From contig NC_092811.1 of the NCBI RefSeq assembly GCF_040954645.1, positions 122,967,411-123,031,410 of the forward strand: a stretch of DNA of 64,000 bases. The letters are read 5' to 3'. The notes under the pieces are model-generated. The model did not search any database. It was not told the origin of the DNA and saw only the letters and a program-made list of their open reading frames with translations. Positions 54,391 to 64,000 of this stretch are shown here, in pieces. Within the stretch, counting starts at the first letter, position 1, and each line of letters opens with the position of its first letter. The translations under genes were made by a program, and so were the position numbers. Source of the DNA: Diabrotica undecimpunctata. Its lineage: Eukaryota > Arthropoda > Insecta > Coleoptera > Chrysomelidae.

Positions 54391-56506
54391 CTAGGCGGGA
54401 TCTGTTTTTGATTGGACATTTTCCATAGGAAGCTATTTTTTAGCTGGAATCCCTTCAGGATGTGCCCAATATCGATAATCACGATATGCGCCAGTCGCAA
54501 ACCCTGTGCTAAATTATTTATTTAACAAAATCTGAAAACAATTGAAAATTTCTCATTTTTTTGCTCCTATTTTCGTTTATAATTCGGAAAATATTGATCC
54601 TAGAGAAAAAATTATAAGAAGTTAAAAGTTTCGTTATTCAATTTTACACAATATTTCGTTAGCTAGAAATTGAAAAGTTAATGTTTATTGTTGAAAACAT
54701 AGCAATAATTGGAAAAAAAGTACAAAAAAATGAAGTTAATCCTTTAAATGTTTTAGATTTTCTAAACTTGACTTACAAGCTCCATATTCCGCCTAGAAAA
54801 ACCTTTTAATATGTTTAAAACGTGTACTAAATTTTGTTAAGATGGGACGGATAGGTTTTTGTATAATAATTTTGCAATCAAGCCTACTGGAAAAAAATCG
54901 CAAAGTTTCAAATTTATAGTAGGCCCTAAATAAGGGCGTCAGATAGTTGTAACTTTTTTAACATATAAAGGAAGGCTCAAACTTTCAAACGCTTCACTAG
55001 GAGAGCCTAGAAATTTTTTAAAAGTTTTAAACATTTTTTATATATATTAGGCTTATAAACAAATTGAATAACTTTACGAGCTTTAAACATATCAATTTCA
55101 AAATTTATACACTTAAAGAACATGAAAAGTCGCTTCTTTAAAAAAAAAGATACATTCGGCTTACTGGTTGCCGAGATATTGAAGGTCAAAGTTGGCATAC
55201 ATTTGCCGTGTAACCATAAGTGATAGAGGGCTCGTTTTTAAACAAATACCCTCGTCTTGTCAAGTACTTTTTATATGAAAAGTTTTACGTAATGCGCTTT
55301 ATGCCAACATTCATAAAAAAGACAAATAAAAAACCGTTTTCGCGTAAACTGTCGCTCGGAATGCATGAGAGGTGGTGGTGGGGGACATTCACTCGAAATG
55401 TGAATCGGCGAGTTCAAAATCATAGCGCGCGCTAAAAATTGCATTATCTTGGCTTCTTGTTAACCAATTTTGCTCTTTTTTTTTGAATCGATGTCTCGGA
55501 CGAGATGGATTTCAAATAAAATTTTTAATTGCTAATTGGGAAATTTGCAATAAACAACTGTATGTTAAACAAGTAATTGCATTTTTCTTCATGCATTTTT
55601 TTTGAGCTTGCAATTTATACATTGAAGTAAATTGTTACGTTTAGTAAACAAATATGCATTTATAAATTGTTAATAAATAATTTAAATTGTTAAAACAAAG
55701 GCGAACGAAAAAAATATTTTTTTTTTTCATAAATAGACTTTATTTTGACTTAATCTTCAATAATTTTTTTTTTTGGAAGGATATGTTTAAAGCTTGTAAA
55801 GTTATTCAATTTGTTCATAAGCCTAAAAAATGTTTAAAACTTTAAAAAAATTTCTAGGCTCTCCTAGTAAACCGATTTGAATTTTACAAAAAGCGTTTGA
55901 AAGTTTGAGTCTTCCTTTATATGTAAAAAAATGTGCAACTATCTGAGAGCCTTATTTAGGCCCTACTATAAATTTGAAAATTTGGGATTTTTTTCCAGTA
56001 GGCTGGATTGGAAAATTATTATGCAAAACCTATCCGACCGATCTTAACAAAAAATTTAGCACACGTTTTAAACATATTAAAAAGTTTTTCTAGGCGGAAT
56101 ATGGAGCTTGTAAGTCAAGTTTAGAAAGTCGAAAACATTTAAAGTATTAACTTCATTTTTTTGTACTTTTTTTTCCAATTATTGCTATTTTTTCAACAAT
56201 AAACATTAAATTTTCAATTTCTAGCTAACAAAATATTGTGTAAAATTGAATAACGAAACTTTTAACTTGTTATAATTTTTTCTTTAGGATCAATATTTTC
56301 CGAATTATAAACGAAAATAGGAGCAAAAAAACGAGAAATTTTCAATTGTTTTCAGATTTTGTTAAATAAAAAATTTAGCACAGGGTTTGCGACTGGCGCA
56401 TATCGTGATTATCGATATTGGGCACATCCTGAAGGGATTTCGGCAAAAAAATAGCTTCCTATGGAAAATGTCCATTATGGACTGAATTTCTACAGATCCC
56501 GCCTAG
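54391..56506. mobile_element. 2.1 kb giant inverted repeat (foldback-like element)
   Basis: The left arm 54391-55092 and the right arm 55781-56506 are imperfect inverted copies (about 700 bp each). They share, in mirrored order, CTAGGCGGGATCTGT, GGACATTTTCCATAGGAAGC, CCTTCAGGATGTGCCCAATA, GATTTTGTTAAATAAA-like tracts, GTAGGCCCTAAATAAGG and TTTCTAGGCTCTCCTAG-like blocks. The central 690 bp is less structured and has one short frame (55220-55435) without motifs. It is probably a non-autonomous element with long TIRs. No target duplication is clear. Confidence 0.85.
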
Positions 56507-58182
56507 TCTATAAACTCGCTTTTACTTCGATAAGGTTGCAAACCGATAATTCGCTCATTTACCACGCGTTTTCATAACTGAGAACCTTAACCGCTTGCGT
56601 AAGGGAGGCACAGACTCGTTGTTCCATAAATAAGACGGTGATTCTGCTAAGAAGCCAGCGTTTAATCAATCTCTGCGGAGTGTACGCAAAACTAAAATTT
56701 TTTATTACTACTGATACAACAAAAACGCATTCGGTCAGTTCCTGCGACGATAATTGTAACAACAAAGGGTAAGTGGTTAATTAATGGTTATCAAGGCTAA
56801 AAGAAACTTTTATTCAAAACTAAATATACAGGATATACATTTTGTTTCCTTACATATAAAAAAAGCAGCGTAAAAATTCTTATAATCAGTCTATGGTGAA
56901 ATGTTTCTGATTTCTATTGAAATCTTGAAATGCTTTTAGTGTAATATGGTCGGTCTTTAATGATAATTTTAATCTCTTTTTAGCTGTCATTATTTTCTAG
57001 AGTGTTTTTGAGTGGTTTGTGAGAATAGAAGGGGAGTGATTCATGCCTGGAAAAACATTATAATCTGGTTCGAATTGATCGTGGATTAGGTACTAATGCG
57101 ATTGCAAAAAACTGTAGAAATTGGCAAAGAACGCATAAACCGTGTCCCATTTAAAAAAATTTATGTTTGCTATAACACGTAGTTATTTCACCCTGTAGAA
57201 TTCCGCAGATTTTCCAAGTATGGAGAATATCATTGCCTACATTTTTACTAAATATGTAGGTACATATACACCCCGTATATGTACCTACACTTTAAATGGC
57301 ATTCAAAATATTTATATTCTGGAATACTGGAAAGGAAAATAACATATGGCGACTGTGTTATTTATAATTCTGAAAGGAAGTCCATCTCCAAGCTGTGGAG
57401 GAGCTCACCTAACAGCTAAAAAGCAAATTCAAATCAATTGTAATTGGTTTTTTCCATATTCATGGAATTGTGTATCTTCACTAGGTACCTGAAGGTCAAC
57501 TATTAATCAGCCTTACGAACTTCACGTTCTTGCTGAGCTCCGTAAAACTGAAAGTTCAAGTCATGGGTTCAAGAGAAGCTCAATTCGCAGTCTTCTAGTG
57601 TATGGGCAAATACAGCATGTTTTGTTTACTGAATATTGTACAGTACGACTTTTGGCTGATTCCTAATGTCAAATCTGCGTTGACAGGAATAATTAGAGCT
57701 CATTGAAGCTGTAAAAGTGAAAATAGTACACGTGACAAAGGGATAAGATGAAGACTCCCAAAACTGTCTCGAATAATGGAAGATTCGCATGGAGCATTGT
57801 ATGGATCTAGAAGGGGCGTTTATTGAAATCGATAGTAAGAAGATAATGTATGAAATCAAATCAAAATACAACGTTAGTCTCGTTACTTAAAAGCCACCCT
57901 CGTATTATAAAAGTACTAAGTACCAGAAGATAAGTAAACATATAGCTGCATTCTATGTAAAAATATACAAGATTGCATTCTATTTCATCTAATCATTTAC
58001 ACATCTTTGAAAAAGATGTTTCTTCTCATCAATTCGAATGACAACCTACTCGTATTATTTTTTGACTATCTTTTTAGTCCAGTTCCATCAGTTTCCGGTT
58101 TGCAAAACAATAATGATTGTTTTTTTTTAACAATCTACATGGTTTGCTTGATCAAACAAAAATGTACCTTTGGCTAACGCTG
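56507..58182. other. Downstream flank of gene D; no gene seen
   Basis: AT-rich, without recognisable coding sequence. Near the right end lies the presumed 3' UTR of gene D. Confidence 0.4.
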
Positions 58183-59104
58183 TTAAGGAACCACTTCCAT
58201 GGGTACATTAATCACACTGCTTGTCTTAGCACAACTTTTTACATGATTGGCCATTGCCGGTTTCGAAATAAAGCCTTTACCACAAATGTTACAAACATTG
58301 GGCTTTTCGCCAGTGTGGGTTTTTCTGTGGTACCACAACGGAGCCCGATGGGCAAACGATTTTCCACACTGCTGACAAGAAAATGGCTTTTCCCCAGTAT
58401 GTACAGGCATGTGAGCTTGCAAGAAGTCCTTTTTAGAAAACTTTTTAAGGCAAACAAGGCACGAAAAGGGTTTATCACCAGTATGGATTCTTAAATGGAA
58501 TTTTAGTTTATCCTTATTTTTAATTTTCTTGCCACAAAACTCGCACATTACAGATCTGTCGATACCCATATCATTATGTTTGCTGTACAAATGACGTTTT
58601 AGGCCCGAATTTGATTCATAGTGCTTTCCACAGATCTTACAGTCGAACTTTACCAAGGGCTTTCCAGTAAGCTCAGAATAATGTGACAGTCTCCTGTGGG
58701 AACTCAATAACCGACTATACATAAAGCGTTTTCCGCAAATATCACAGGGAAAAGGTCTTTCACCGTTGTGGAAATATACATGCTCCAAAGCATGAGTGCC
58801 TATCTTAAAAGCTTTTCCACATATTTCACATTTGTACAAATTGGACCCATCGTGGCTTCTAACGTGTTTTTCAAACCTATAAACCGACTTAAGTTTTAAA
58901 GAACATAAATGACAAGAATAGTGGTGATCGTCGCTGTGTTCTATGGAATGTAGCGCAAAATCGACATTATTAAAAAATATTTTGAAGCAGTAACTACATG
59001 ATAGAGGTTCATCTAATAAATTTGGTTCTACTGTAGGCTTCTTAGCTTTTCCTCGACGAGATTTGAAAGTTCTTCGATTGCACTTGTTTCTTAAAATACG
59101 AGTC
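58183..59104 (-). CDS. C2H2 zinc-finger gene D, main exon
   Basis: The exon follows the acceptor TTAATTTTTAG and is open for about 306 codons. A basic start (TRILRNKCNRRTFKSRRGKA) precedes nine fingers: LSCSYCFK, YSCHLCSL, YKCEICGK, FPCDICGK, FDCKICGK, VMCEFCGK, FSCLVCLK, FSCQQCGK, NVCNICGK. The last ends HVKSC (C2HC). The C-terminus is TSSVINVPMEVVP. The finger order and linkers match genes B and C closely, so the three are duplicates. Entry phase is one base before a codon. A likely start is the ATG at 59194. Probable nuclear transcription factor. Confidence 0.9.
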
Positions 59105-59186
59105 CTAAAAATTAAAAGTTTATTATATAAGTAAGAAAATGAAAATACACTTAATGAACATTTATAAAAATGATATATTGGTTTAC

Positions 59187-59222
59187 GGGCTCATTGGTTG
59201 TCGTATCATCGACGTCGCTCAT
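59187..59222 (-). CDS. Candidate first exon of gene D
   Basis: On the minus strand, 82 bp upstream of the gene D acceptor, a donor CCC/GTAAAC ends a short open stretch. In the phase that fits exon 2, an ATG at 59194 gives MS plus CC, joining as MSP-TRILRNK. A second, out-of-phase ATG at 59222 gives MSDVDDTTTNEP, which resembles MADTDEK of gene A (M-[AS]-D-x-D-[ED]). So either the short MSP start is real and the other ATG is upstream, or one base differs from the true gene. Start unresolved. Confidence 0.45.
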
Positions 59223-59389
59223 CCTGACGTTTTCTCTTCTTTTTTATTTTTTTGACGTCTCTAAAAAATCTCTTTTTAAGGATTGTGATTATGAAGGTCG
59301 TAGTCAAACGAAGTTTGACTGAGAACGGTAGAGCGAAGGTTAAGAAGAGAGACATCTCAGTTTAGGTTTAGGTTAACACACATCTTCAA

Positions 59390-60045
59390 TACAACAGCCA
59401 AGAAATACAATATAATAATATCAGCAGGAAAAACCAAATGAATGACATCTAAATACCCACTACGATGTAAAATCGAAATTGATGGGAAAATATTAAAACA
59501 GGAAGCAAGGTTCGGATATCTGGGAATAGATATAACTAGTTACGGAGATGTTGAAAAAGAAGTACAACAACAAAGCTTAAAAGCAAGTAAAGCGGCGGGA
59601 TCTCTTAATGACACAATCTGGAAGAACAAACACCTAAGACAAGACGCAAAAACAAGAATCTATAAACCAAAAATTAGACCTAGATTAACATAAACGGCGG
59701 AGACAAGACCTGATATATCAAAAACTAGACGACTACTAGAAACAACAGAGATGAAAATACTTCGAAGACTATCAGGGAAAAGTCTGTGGGATAGGGAGAG
59801 AAGCGAAAACATAGGAGAAGCATGTAATATAGAAGACATAAAGTAGGGATGGCAAAACGGAAACAGGAGTGGAACGAACACATAAGTAGAATGACAGGGG
59901 ATAGGATAGTACGAACAGCACGAGATAAGTCACCAAAATGGACGAAGAAGTATTGGCAGACCAAGAAGAAGATGGTGCGATAATTTAAACAATTTAGGAG
60001 TCTAGATACAAGAAGAAAGAATAAGAAGGAGAAATTGAAGATGAA
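59390..60045 (+). pseudogene. Non-LTR retrotransposon C-terminal fragment
   Basis: MTSKYPLRCKIEIDGKILKQ, RFGYLGIDITSYGDVEKEVQ and SLNDTIWKNKHLRQDAKTRI, then after a stop AETRPDISKTRRLLETTEMK and ILRRLSGKSLWDRERSENI. These match the thumb and C-terminus of the family at 27668-28578 (YLGITLSSYGDLDKEV, ASETRPDPATTQRLLETAEM). It is 5'-truncated. Confidence 0.75.
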
Positions 60046-61195
60046 ATTAACGTTATGTTTCGCTAAGAACTTAGTAAATGACCTGATCTGTCACATTTTT
60101 GATACAGTAGAAACTATTATCTTCGTCTTGGCTCTCGTTGTTTGCCCGGAAACTAATGTATTGTTATAAAATTTCGGTGTATAATTCGTGGAAGTCTATA
60201 CTTTTCAATAAGCATGACAAACTTTAACAAAAAAGACATAAGAAGCTTATTATTGGTTAAGACACTTACCTTCTAAACAGTTGCTTTATTATGAAATTCT
60301 AGTCACTCGTCTAACGATTTCGACAAATTCTGACCGTTACTCTTCAAACCCAATTTACACACACACATGAGCTTTTATAAATAATATCTGTTCCAGTAAT
60401 TCTTAATCATATTTCACATATTTCAACAGGAACACATCTCTTACAAAATGCCTTGTTATCTCCTACTACTGGTTGGCCTACTATGAGACTCATTTTCTTC
60501 ATCAACTTCTATTCTTCTTAATATTCTGCTTTTAACTTGCTATTCAATGGTACACAATTTTTCGTTGTTGATAACTATTTTCTTTTTGCTTTCCTGGTTA
60601 TAATTCTGTAAACTATTAGTCCAGAAACTAGGGATGTTTGTGGCCGATCAAAGTCCACGGAGTTTTAGATTGTATTCTTATGTGTTTTGTCCCACTGAAT
60701 TCGAATTTCAAACTTGCTTTTGCGCCGGAAGTGACGAGAATTTGTTATAAAGAATTAATTGTTTAAATAATTATAATTTGTAAACTAACAAATTTAAATT
60801 ATTTTTGCAAAATCCAATTCGTTCCTGTAAAAAAACCTAATAATTACAACCGGCAACCTGCAAAATTGGTGCAAAAACATTGCAAAATTACGGCATTTAG
60901 GCTATTTTTCATTTGTAACTCGGCTGCATTTTGAGTAAAATAACTTTATAATAGCTCAAATTAAAGGAAAAGCTACCAGTTTTAAAATGAAACGTTAATT
61001 AAAACCGAAATAATATTTTTGACTTGTAATTCAAACAAGAAATAATTAATAAATAAATGTTTATTCTAGACGTCCACTTATTTGCTAAAGTATAAAAAAA
61101 TTAAAGCATTTACAAAAGAAATAACTGTACGAAAATCATGCGATTACATGTACACATACCATCTCACACGTTATTAAGTAATCAAATAACTAAAT
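60046..61195. other. No gene seen
   Basis: AT-rich sequence without recognisable coding or repeat structure. Confidence 0.5.
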
Positions 61196-61828
61196 CACAA
61201 TATCTAAAATGAACAGTAGTACGACTATGCTTCTTGGAGCAACGGTTTCTACACAATAGCCTATACAGACGATAATGCTGTCCTGCAAAGCGGTAAGTTT
61301 CAGACCACACTATGTGAGAGATTACAAGTTGCTCTCCGACTAATAGAAACATGGTGCAAGGAACACTCACTGTCTATAAATCCTAAGAAGACAGAGATGG
61401 TCCTCTTCATCATAAAAAGAAGAATCACGATCTTATTACCCCCAAGGCTTTGAAACTACAGTCTAAACTTTTCTGACGAGTTGAAGTACCTTGGTATTAC
61501 CCTTGACAGGAAGTTAACATGGAACTCACACTTAGATGGTAGAGCTAAAAGAGCATATATTGCCTATGAGCAATGCCGACAAACGGTACGACGCACCTGA
61601 GGCCTTTCGCCCAAGGTGATCGCCTGGGTCTACACTGCTGTCATTAGGCCAATGCCAACTTACGGAGCTATTACTTGGGTGCCAAAAAGTGCTACAGGCA
61701 ACAGCGATTAACAAACTAAACCATATTCAGCGGATGACTTGCATAAATACAACAGGAATATGGAAGAATACAAGAACAAGAAAAGAAGTTTAAAGCATAA
61801 TTTATGAAACGGTTAGACACAGGGAATG
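61196..61828 (+). pseudogene. Non-LTR RT fragment of a different clade
   Basis: It starts near the catalytic box (IAYTDDNAVLQSGKF; Y-T-D-D instead of YADD), then ERLQVALRLIETWCKEHSLS and INPKKTEMVLF, LKYLGITLDRKLTWNSHLDG, RAYIAYEQCRQTVRRT, a stop, then GLSPKVIAWVYTAVIRPMPT. The 'L-S-P-K-V-x-x-W-x-Y-T-A-V-x-R-P' block fits insect R1/Jockey-type elements rather than the RTE-like ones. It ends at the target site of the 61840-63011 insertion. Confidence 0.7.
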
Positions 61829-61839
61829 CCAGATATGAC

Positions 61840-63011
61840 TTCTTCTTCTTAAGGTGCCGTGCATCAGGTGAGATGTTAAATAGTCAGGATTAGATAATTC
61901 TGTTTTTGGCAGCATTGCGAAGCATTTCACAGCTGTGGATTCCTTTCCATTGTCGAATATTGCGCAGCCATGACATTTTTTTACGTCCCAGACCTCTCCT
62001 ACCCTCTATCTTCCCTTCGAGTATCAGTTGCTGAAAAGTATATGTTTCTCCTCGTAATATGTGTCCCAAGTATGCAGTCTTCTTACTTTTTACATAACTA
62101 AAAAGTTCCCTATCCTGTAAGCCCACTCTTCTGAGTACTTCCTCATTTCTGACCCTGTCCATCCATGAAATTCTAAGCATTCGACGCAGGCACCACATTT
62201 CAAACACTTCAAGTTTGTTAATGGAACTGGCCTTTAACGTCCATGCTTCCATTCCGTATAAGAGAAAAGGCCACACGTAACACTTAAGCATCTTGTATCG
62301 GAGGTTGAAGTCCAATTTGCGATCAGTCAGAAACTTACGAAGCCTCAAAAAATCATTTCTGGCTTGTTCAACTCTGCTCTTTATTTCATTCTCGGGGTCC
62401 CAACCCTCGTTTAGCAAACAACCCAAGTATATAAATTGCTTGACCTGTTCGATTTTTTCTCCAGAGACATATATCTTTGCATTGGGGTAATCATTTCTAC
62501 TTATAAATTGTTTTTTCTTCTTGATATTTATTTTCAAACCCCGAGCTTCACTTGCAAGAGTTAGATCATTTAAAAGTCAGTGAAGATCTTCGATGTTATC
62601 TGCCACTTTTTTTTACGTATAAATTGAACAGCATTGGAGACAGTATACAACCTTGCCTTACTCCTTTTTTAGTGGAGAAATCTTCTGTTTCGTTGAAATT
62701 TTGAAGACGTACTGTTGCCGTCTGGTTCCAATACAGATTGGCGATAATTCTTATATCCTTGTCGTCCAATCCTAACTCTTGTAGGTATTTTATCATCAAT
62801 TCGTGTTTTACATTATCGAATGCTTTTTCATAATCGATGAAACAGACAAAAACATCCTTTCTTTTGATCTAAACAATTCTGTATTAATGTTTGCATACTA
62901 AAGATCGCTTCTCTCGTGCCAAGTCCATTTTTGAAACCAAACTGACTCCATCCACTAACCTCTTCACATTTCTTAAACAATCTAGTGTGCAGTATTCTCA
63001 GGAAAAGTCTC
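61840..63011 (-). mobile_element. RTE-like retrotransposon, minus strand, AAG-tailed
   Basis: It is flanked by an imperfect 11 bp duplication CCAGATATGAC (61829-61839) and CCAGATGTGAC (63012-63022). The minus strand reads GFKNGLGTREAIFSMQTLIQ, broken KAFD-region codons, DDKDIRIIANLYWNQTATVR, KKGVRQGCILSPMLFNLYV, a gap where the YADD box should be, KQFIYLGCLLNEGWDPENEI, YGMEAWTLKASSINKLEVFE, RMLRISWMDRVRNEEVLRRV and RRGLGRKKMSWLRNIRQW. It ends GGCACCTTAAGAAGAAGAAG. The catalytic box is deleted, so it is inactive. Confidence 0.85.
61890..62537 (-). pseudogene. RTE C-terminal ORF of the 61840-63011 element
   Basis: 215 open residues from just after the missing catalytic box to the basic C-terminus. 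Block order is the same as in the copies at 48029, 19576 and 1630. A second open part at 62596-62799 carries the RQGCILSP box. Confidence 0.8.
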
Positions 63012-63022
63012 CCAGATGTGAC

Positions 63023-64000
63023 AGAAATGACAAATTCCAGAAGAAATTATGAAATAAGCTAACAAAAGAACCTAAAAGAAACATGATTTAGTCAGTATTA
63101 AAGTATAGATCAGAAGCGTAGATTACAGATAAAAATATGCGACAAAAATATCTTTCAACTTAAATGATCTACCAGAAAAGACAGTCTACTTTAAATCTAA
63201 TTGACCATGTGAGGAATAAAACTATCAAATAAGTAATGACAGCAGAAATAAGGATAATAGAGACTACAGCTGGAAGATAGCTAAAATGTTGAACGCATAT
63301 TATACTTACTGTAATTACGAAGAACGAAGGAAAAAATTATAACTTTAAAGATTTGGAACTGGACAGTAGCACACAGAAATAAATTACGAAGACCACGCAA
63401 AAATGGATCTCACTATTTCAAGAATTCAGATGAAAATGGAAAGCAGAAAACACAAGGGGAATGGAAATCGTGGAAATAAGTAATAGTAAATAAGTAAGTC
63501 ACGAAAAGGACTTACAAAATCTATCTCAAACAGTCCTCTTTTATCATAGTAACTATATTTCTTAAAACACGTTTAATCATCAACTACTGTTCATTGTGTA
63601 TATTGTGTCAACACTACAAATTAAATACTTTTAGTACGTTTGTGATTTTCACAACTGAGAATATTTTACAACATGAAACCAGTTAATGTTGCAAGGATGT
63701 ATTGTACGGATAAATTCTGTAATGGGCTAATGTTATAATAAATATTTACATATACTGCTTTGAACCATGCACTCCATAAAAAAATTTTTGGATCCCATAA
63801 AAGATGCAAAAATTTTTACCACTTCTACCCCCGGGCTTCCCCCCAAAACTACCTCTCGTAGAGGGAAAAATAAAAAATATCGATTTGACATGACAATGAC
63901 ATGACAATATTAAAATATATGATAAAATGGATCTCGCATAGGTATAAACTATAGTTTGATAGTTAACCGATAGTTTGTACCAAAGCCTAAGAAGTCCTTG
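63023..64000. other. No clear gene
   Basis: AT-rich. YRSEAWITDKNMRQKYLST-like codons near 63105-63160 might be a decayed RT C-terminus, but the support is weak. The last 250 bases hold nothing recognisable. Confidence 0.3.

Noticed and set aside
55220..55435. 71-codon frame in the loop of the giant inverted repeat
   Set aside because: No recognisable motif; kept only as a remark because the element probably does not encode protein.

Overview
The window looks like insect nuclear DNA. It is AT-rich, its introns vary from very short to very long, it carries multi-finger C2H2 genes with HTGEKP-type linkers, and it is crowded with decayed RTE-like, Jockey-like, pogo, Tc1/mariner, piggyBac, Crypton-like and Ty3/Gypsy remnants. 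A beetle is my guess, but nothing here fixes the order. No rRNA, intact tRNA or CRISPR array was seen.

Host genes. Four paralogous C2H2 zinc-finger genes (called A, B, C and D here) all lie on the minus strand. Gene D is at about 58.2-59.2 kb, gene C at 48.9-40.3 kb, gene B at 38.1-36.9 kb, and gene A at 16.5-3.8 kb. B, C and D each encode nine fingers in the same order, and A encodes eleven. All four end in an unusual C2HC finger. Their main exons all begin one base before a codon boundary, so they share an intron phase. Gene A has a tiny first coding exon (MADTDEK) at 16.46 kb, about 11.1 kb upstream of its finger exon. Gene C is split inside its fifth finger by a 6.7 kb intron.

Mobile DNA fills most of the rest. 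Region 1-3.4 kb: a DDE_3 transposase fragment, an RTE tail with an exact 278 bp tandem duplication, and a tRNA-derived SINE ending in (TA)n. Region 5.4-16.4 kb (gene A intron): a 1.15 kb Tc1-like element, then a TIR transposon holding a 5'-deleted Gypsy. Region 17.3-23.3 kb: a pogo element containing an RTE that contains another RTE, each with target-site duplications. Region 23.6-26.7 kb: a piggyBac relic and a second relic. Region 27.7-36.2 kb: non-LTR elements, one inserted in opposite orientation in another. Region 41.6-46.8 kb (gene C intron): an element with about 225 bp inverted repeats and two Jockey-like relics. Region 48.0-53.4 kb: an RTE, a broken Crypton-like recombinase, a GC-rich 649 bp insertion and two nested non-LTR copies. 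Region 53.6-56.5 kb: two hairpin MITEs and a 2.1 kb giant inverted repeat. Region 59.4-63.0 kb: further non-LTR fragments.

The most unusual item is the Gypsy remnant at 8.77-10.98 kb. Directly after its integrase, and before its polypurine tract and 3' LTR, it encodes a macro (ADP-ribose-binding, OARD1-like) domain followed by a CCCH zinc finger. These accessory domains therefore belong to the retroelement rather than to a neighbouring gene.
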